From DASWIG01 sp965371445 (GTDB lineage Bacteria > Acidobacteriota > Thermoanaerobaculia > Multivoradales > J023), in contig CBDUYN010000212.1 in NCBI GenBank assembly GCA_965371445.1, positions 1 to 16,468 on the forward strand: DNA of 16,468 nucleotides, read 5' to 3'. This document shows, one piece after another, positions 14,823 through 16,468 of this stretch. The position numbers were made by a program, and so were the translations under genes. The stretch's first letter is position 1. Every line of letters starts with the position of its first letter. The notes under the pieces were generated by a model. The model saw nothing but the letters and a program-made list of their open reading frames with translations, made no database searches and had not been told where the DNA came from.

Positions 14823-16129
14823 CTCGTCTTCTCCTTGTCGACGGCTCCTGCGGCGTCGCGGAGCAGGAGGAGGACCGCTTCGGCGAGCCGGCTGGCCCCT
14901 TCGGGGTCGAAATCGCTCGCCAGGTAGACAAAGTCCCATTGTAGACGGGAATCGTGGAGGCGCACCTGGGCGGTCAGCTCCGGACCGAGATCGATGTTGG
15001 AGACGAAGGCATGGAGCGCGACGAGCCGGGTCGCTCCGTAGGCCGAGGCGAGCCGCAAGGGGCCGGTATAGCTGATGCCGGTCGCCGCCATTCGCTCGCG
15101 GCCGGAGCGAAGGAGGGTACGCATGAGCGTCGGGGCGAGCAGCCCGGCGGCGTATCTGTCGCCGCGCTTCAACGCGGCGTAGCTTTTCTCGTTGAGCTTT
15201 CGGGCGAGGTGCCAGAAGCCCTGCCTCGGCCCGAGGCGAACCGCGAGCCGCATCATTGCGAAGTAGGCCCCCAGGTCTTCAGGCCGGGGCCGCGGCCGGA
15301 CATAGGGCCTCAGGTCCGTGAAAAGGAGGCTGCGCAGGGGACGCTCCTCGCCGCCGTAGAGGTGTCTTGCCACCGCGAGAAGAGCCGCGGCGCTGATCGT
15401 GCACATGAGCGACAACCGTTCGCGGCGGACGGCTGCGACGAGTCTCCGAGTCGCTTCAGGATCGAGCTCCAGGCAGAGGATTCGGTTCGCCGCTCCTTCC
15501 CGGTGGATGGGTGGACGGCGTAGGTGGCGCGTGCGGACGCGGTAGGCGATCTCCCCGGCGATCTCGCGGGCGAGAAAAAAGGCGGTGCGCCCGGCGCGTC
15601 CCGTGCCCTGAAAAGTGCCCGGAAAGCGCGCCTCGACCGGCGGCAGGGGCGCAAGCTCTTGTGGGGCGCTTCGTGGCTCGCCACGGCGGATCGCGTCACA
15701 GCGCTCCAGGAGCTCGCCGAGAAAGGCGGTCGCCGAAGTCGCGTCCATCGCCGCGTGGTGGAAGGTGAGGACGAGCTCGGCCCGCTCGCTCTCGGGGCTC
15801 GTGAGGTAGGTCGCCCGCATCAGGGGGCCCGTAGCCGTGTCGACGGCCGTCGAGAGCTCGTTCTCGGCCAAGGCCTGCCAGCTTTCCTCGCTGGCGCGCT
15901 CCGCTTCGGCGAGTGGGATCTCAGGGGCTCCCTCGACGAAGGCGTGGCCGCGGACCGAGCGCACGAGCCGGGCGCGGAGCAGGGGATGGCGTCGGCGCAG
16001 CTCGGCCAAAGCCGCGCGCAGGACTTCCGGTGCCGGGCCGTCGGCGAGCCGGACGACGGCGACGGCGTTTAAAGGAGCGTGCTCGTCGGTCAGTGTCAGG
16101 GCCTCTTCGAAGTGTCCCAGCCGTCGCAT
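14819..16129 (-). CDS. Condensation-domain-type acyltransferase (HHxxxD)
   Basis: The 436-residue protein belongs to the chloramphenicol-acetyltransferase/NRPS-condensation superfamily. The catalytic motif HHAAMD (H124, H125, D129) is intact; the second His is the general base of this family. Other recognisable parts are the N-terminal strand-helix with RRRHPLLRARL (45-55), a central ISAAALLAVARHLYG, and VSNIDLGPEL near the C-terminus, like the V-S-N element of PapA-type and alcohol acyltransferases. A clear DFGWG motif was not found, so a free-standing ester- or amide-forming acyltransferase is likelier than an NRPS elongation domain. It is the first gene of the operon, its stop overlapping the ACP start by 4 bases. 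The likely acyl donor is the neighbouring ACP; the acceptor is unknown. An AGGAAGGAGAGG ribosome site supports the ATG at 16129. Confidence 0.85.
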   Translation of the reverse strand: MRRLGHFEEALTLTDEHAPLNAVAVVRLADGPAPEVLRAALAELRRRHPLLRARLVRSVRGHAFVEGAPEIPLAEAERASEESWQALAENELSTAVDTATGPLMRATYLTSPESERAELVLTFHHAAMDATSATAFLGELLERCDAIRRGEPRSAPQELAPLPPVEARFPGTFQGTGRAGRTAFFLAREIAGEIAYRVRTRHLRRPPIHREGAANRILCLELDPEATRRLVAAVRRERLSLMCTISAAALLAVARHLYGGEERPLRSLLFTDLRPYVRPRPRPEDLGAYFAMMRLAVRLGPRQGFWHLARKLNEKSYAALKRGDRYAAGLLAPTLMRTLLRSGRERMAATGISYTGPLRLASAYGATRLVALHAFVSNIDLGPELTAQVRLHDSRLQWDFVYLASDFDPEGASRLAEAVLLLLRDAAGAVDKEKTR

Positions 16130-16468
16130 CCTCTCCTTCCTGGGGCAGCTGTTTCAGGTGGACGGATCTTATCGGCTGGGCCGGCTCCTGACCAGCGCTC
16201 CGGCCCCGGCGGTGTAGCTGAAATCCAGGCCGGGGTGCGACAACCGAGAAACGGGCCGGCAAATTCAACCCGATCCCCGAAAGGCGCAAGGAACGGGTCC
16301 GGACGGCTTGGCGTATCCCAGGAGAGCGCGCCGAATCGTCCTCGACGCGTTGACGACGCCGACCCGAGGGCGCCGAACGGTTCGGCCTTGCCGAAATGGG
16401 TGGCACCGCCAGGCAGTAACTCACTGTCAGAGCCGAGCGCCGTTTTCCGTCTCTATAGGGGTGAATGC
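16130..16468. other. Region without a convincing gene upstream of the acyl-transfer operon
   Basis: These 339 bases hold the ribosome site and the possible promoter of the minus-strand operon. The open frames across it are arginine/serine/proline-rich, lack a ribosome site and run into the antisense of the condensation gene, so they look like shadows of high GC. No tRNA, repeat or terminator was seen. A gene starting beyond the window edge cannot be excluded. Confidence 0.6.
16166..16194 (-). promoter_or_regulatory. Possible promoter of the condensation-ACP-ligase operon
   Basis: On the minus strand TGGTCA (16194-16189) and TAAGAT (16171-16166) are 17 bases apart; each matches four of six consensus positions. 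Transcription would start near 16159, a leader of about 30 bases before the ATG at 16129. Confidence 0.35.

Noticed and set aside
15921..16424. Minus-strand open frame across the end of the window
   Set aside because: It is rich in Arg, Ser and Pro, lacks a ribosome site and overlaps the condensation gene in another frame.

Overview
The window is high-GC DNA from a Gram-negative bacterium: it encodes a TonB-dependent outer-membrane receptor and a periplasmic adaptor. The Oar-type receptor (carboxypeptidase-regulatory domain plus barrel), a phosphofructokinase with the pyrophosphate-type signature and DUF6519 tail-like proteins together fit an Acidobacteriota-like genome (Thermoanaerobaculia or relatives). 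This is inference from protein style; there is no rRNA or other marker here.

Region 1 (1-5422, plus strand) is a three-gene run. It holds the 3' part of a repeat-linker and beta-helix-like protein, a small secreted acidic four-cysteine protein, and a 1169-residue protein combining DUF6519, an inserted LamG-like domain, a phage-tail-fibre-like shaft, a six-blade kelch propeller and an acidic tail. The first and third genes resemble the accessory surface proteins found beside contractile-tail-like systems, but no sheath, tube or baseplate gene is visible.

Region 2 (5449-8753, minus strand) reads, in transcription order, a KASIII/FabH-like ketosynthase with an intact Cys-His-Asn triad, an HlyD/RND-type adaptor without its transporter, and a DUF1828/DUF1829 protein of lower GC that may be a later arrival.

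Region 3 (8970-12869) holds a phosphofructokinase on the plus strand, divergent from the ketosynthase, converging after only 3 bases on a minus-strand Oar-like TonB-dependent receptor.

Region 4 (13027-16129, minus strand) is a tightly overlapped three-gene operon: a stand-alone condensation-type acyltransferase (HHxxxD), a discrete acyl carrier protein and a fatty-acyl-AMP ligase. Together they can activate a fatty acid, load it on the carrier protein and transfer it to an unknown acceptor, with no PKS or NRPS in view. This is the most system-like part of the window. The last 339 bases hold a possible promoter for this operon and no convincing gene. No tRNA, rRNA, CRISPR array, insertion sequence or clear intrinsic terminator was seen.
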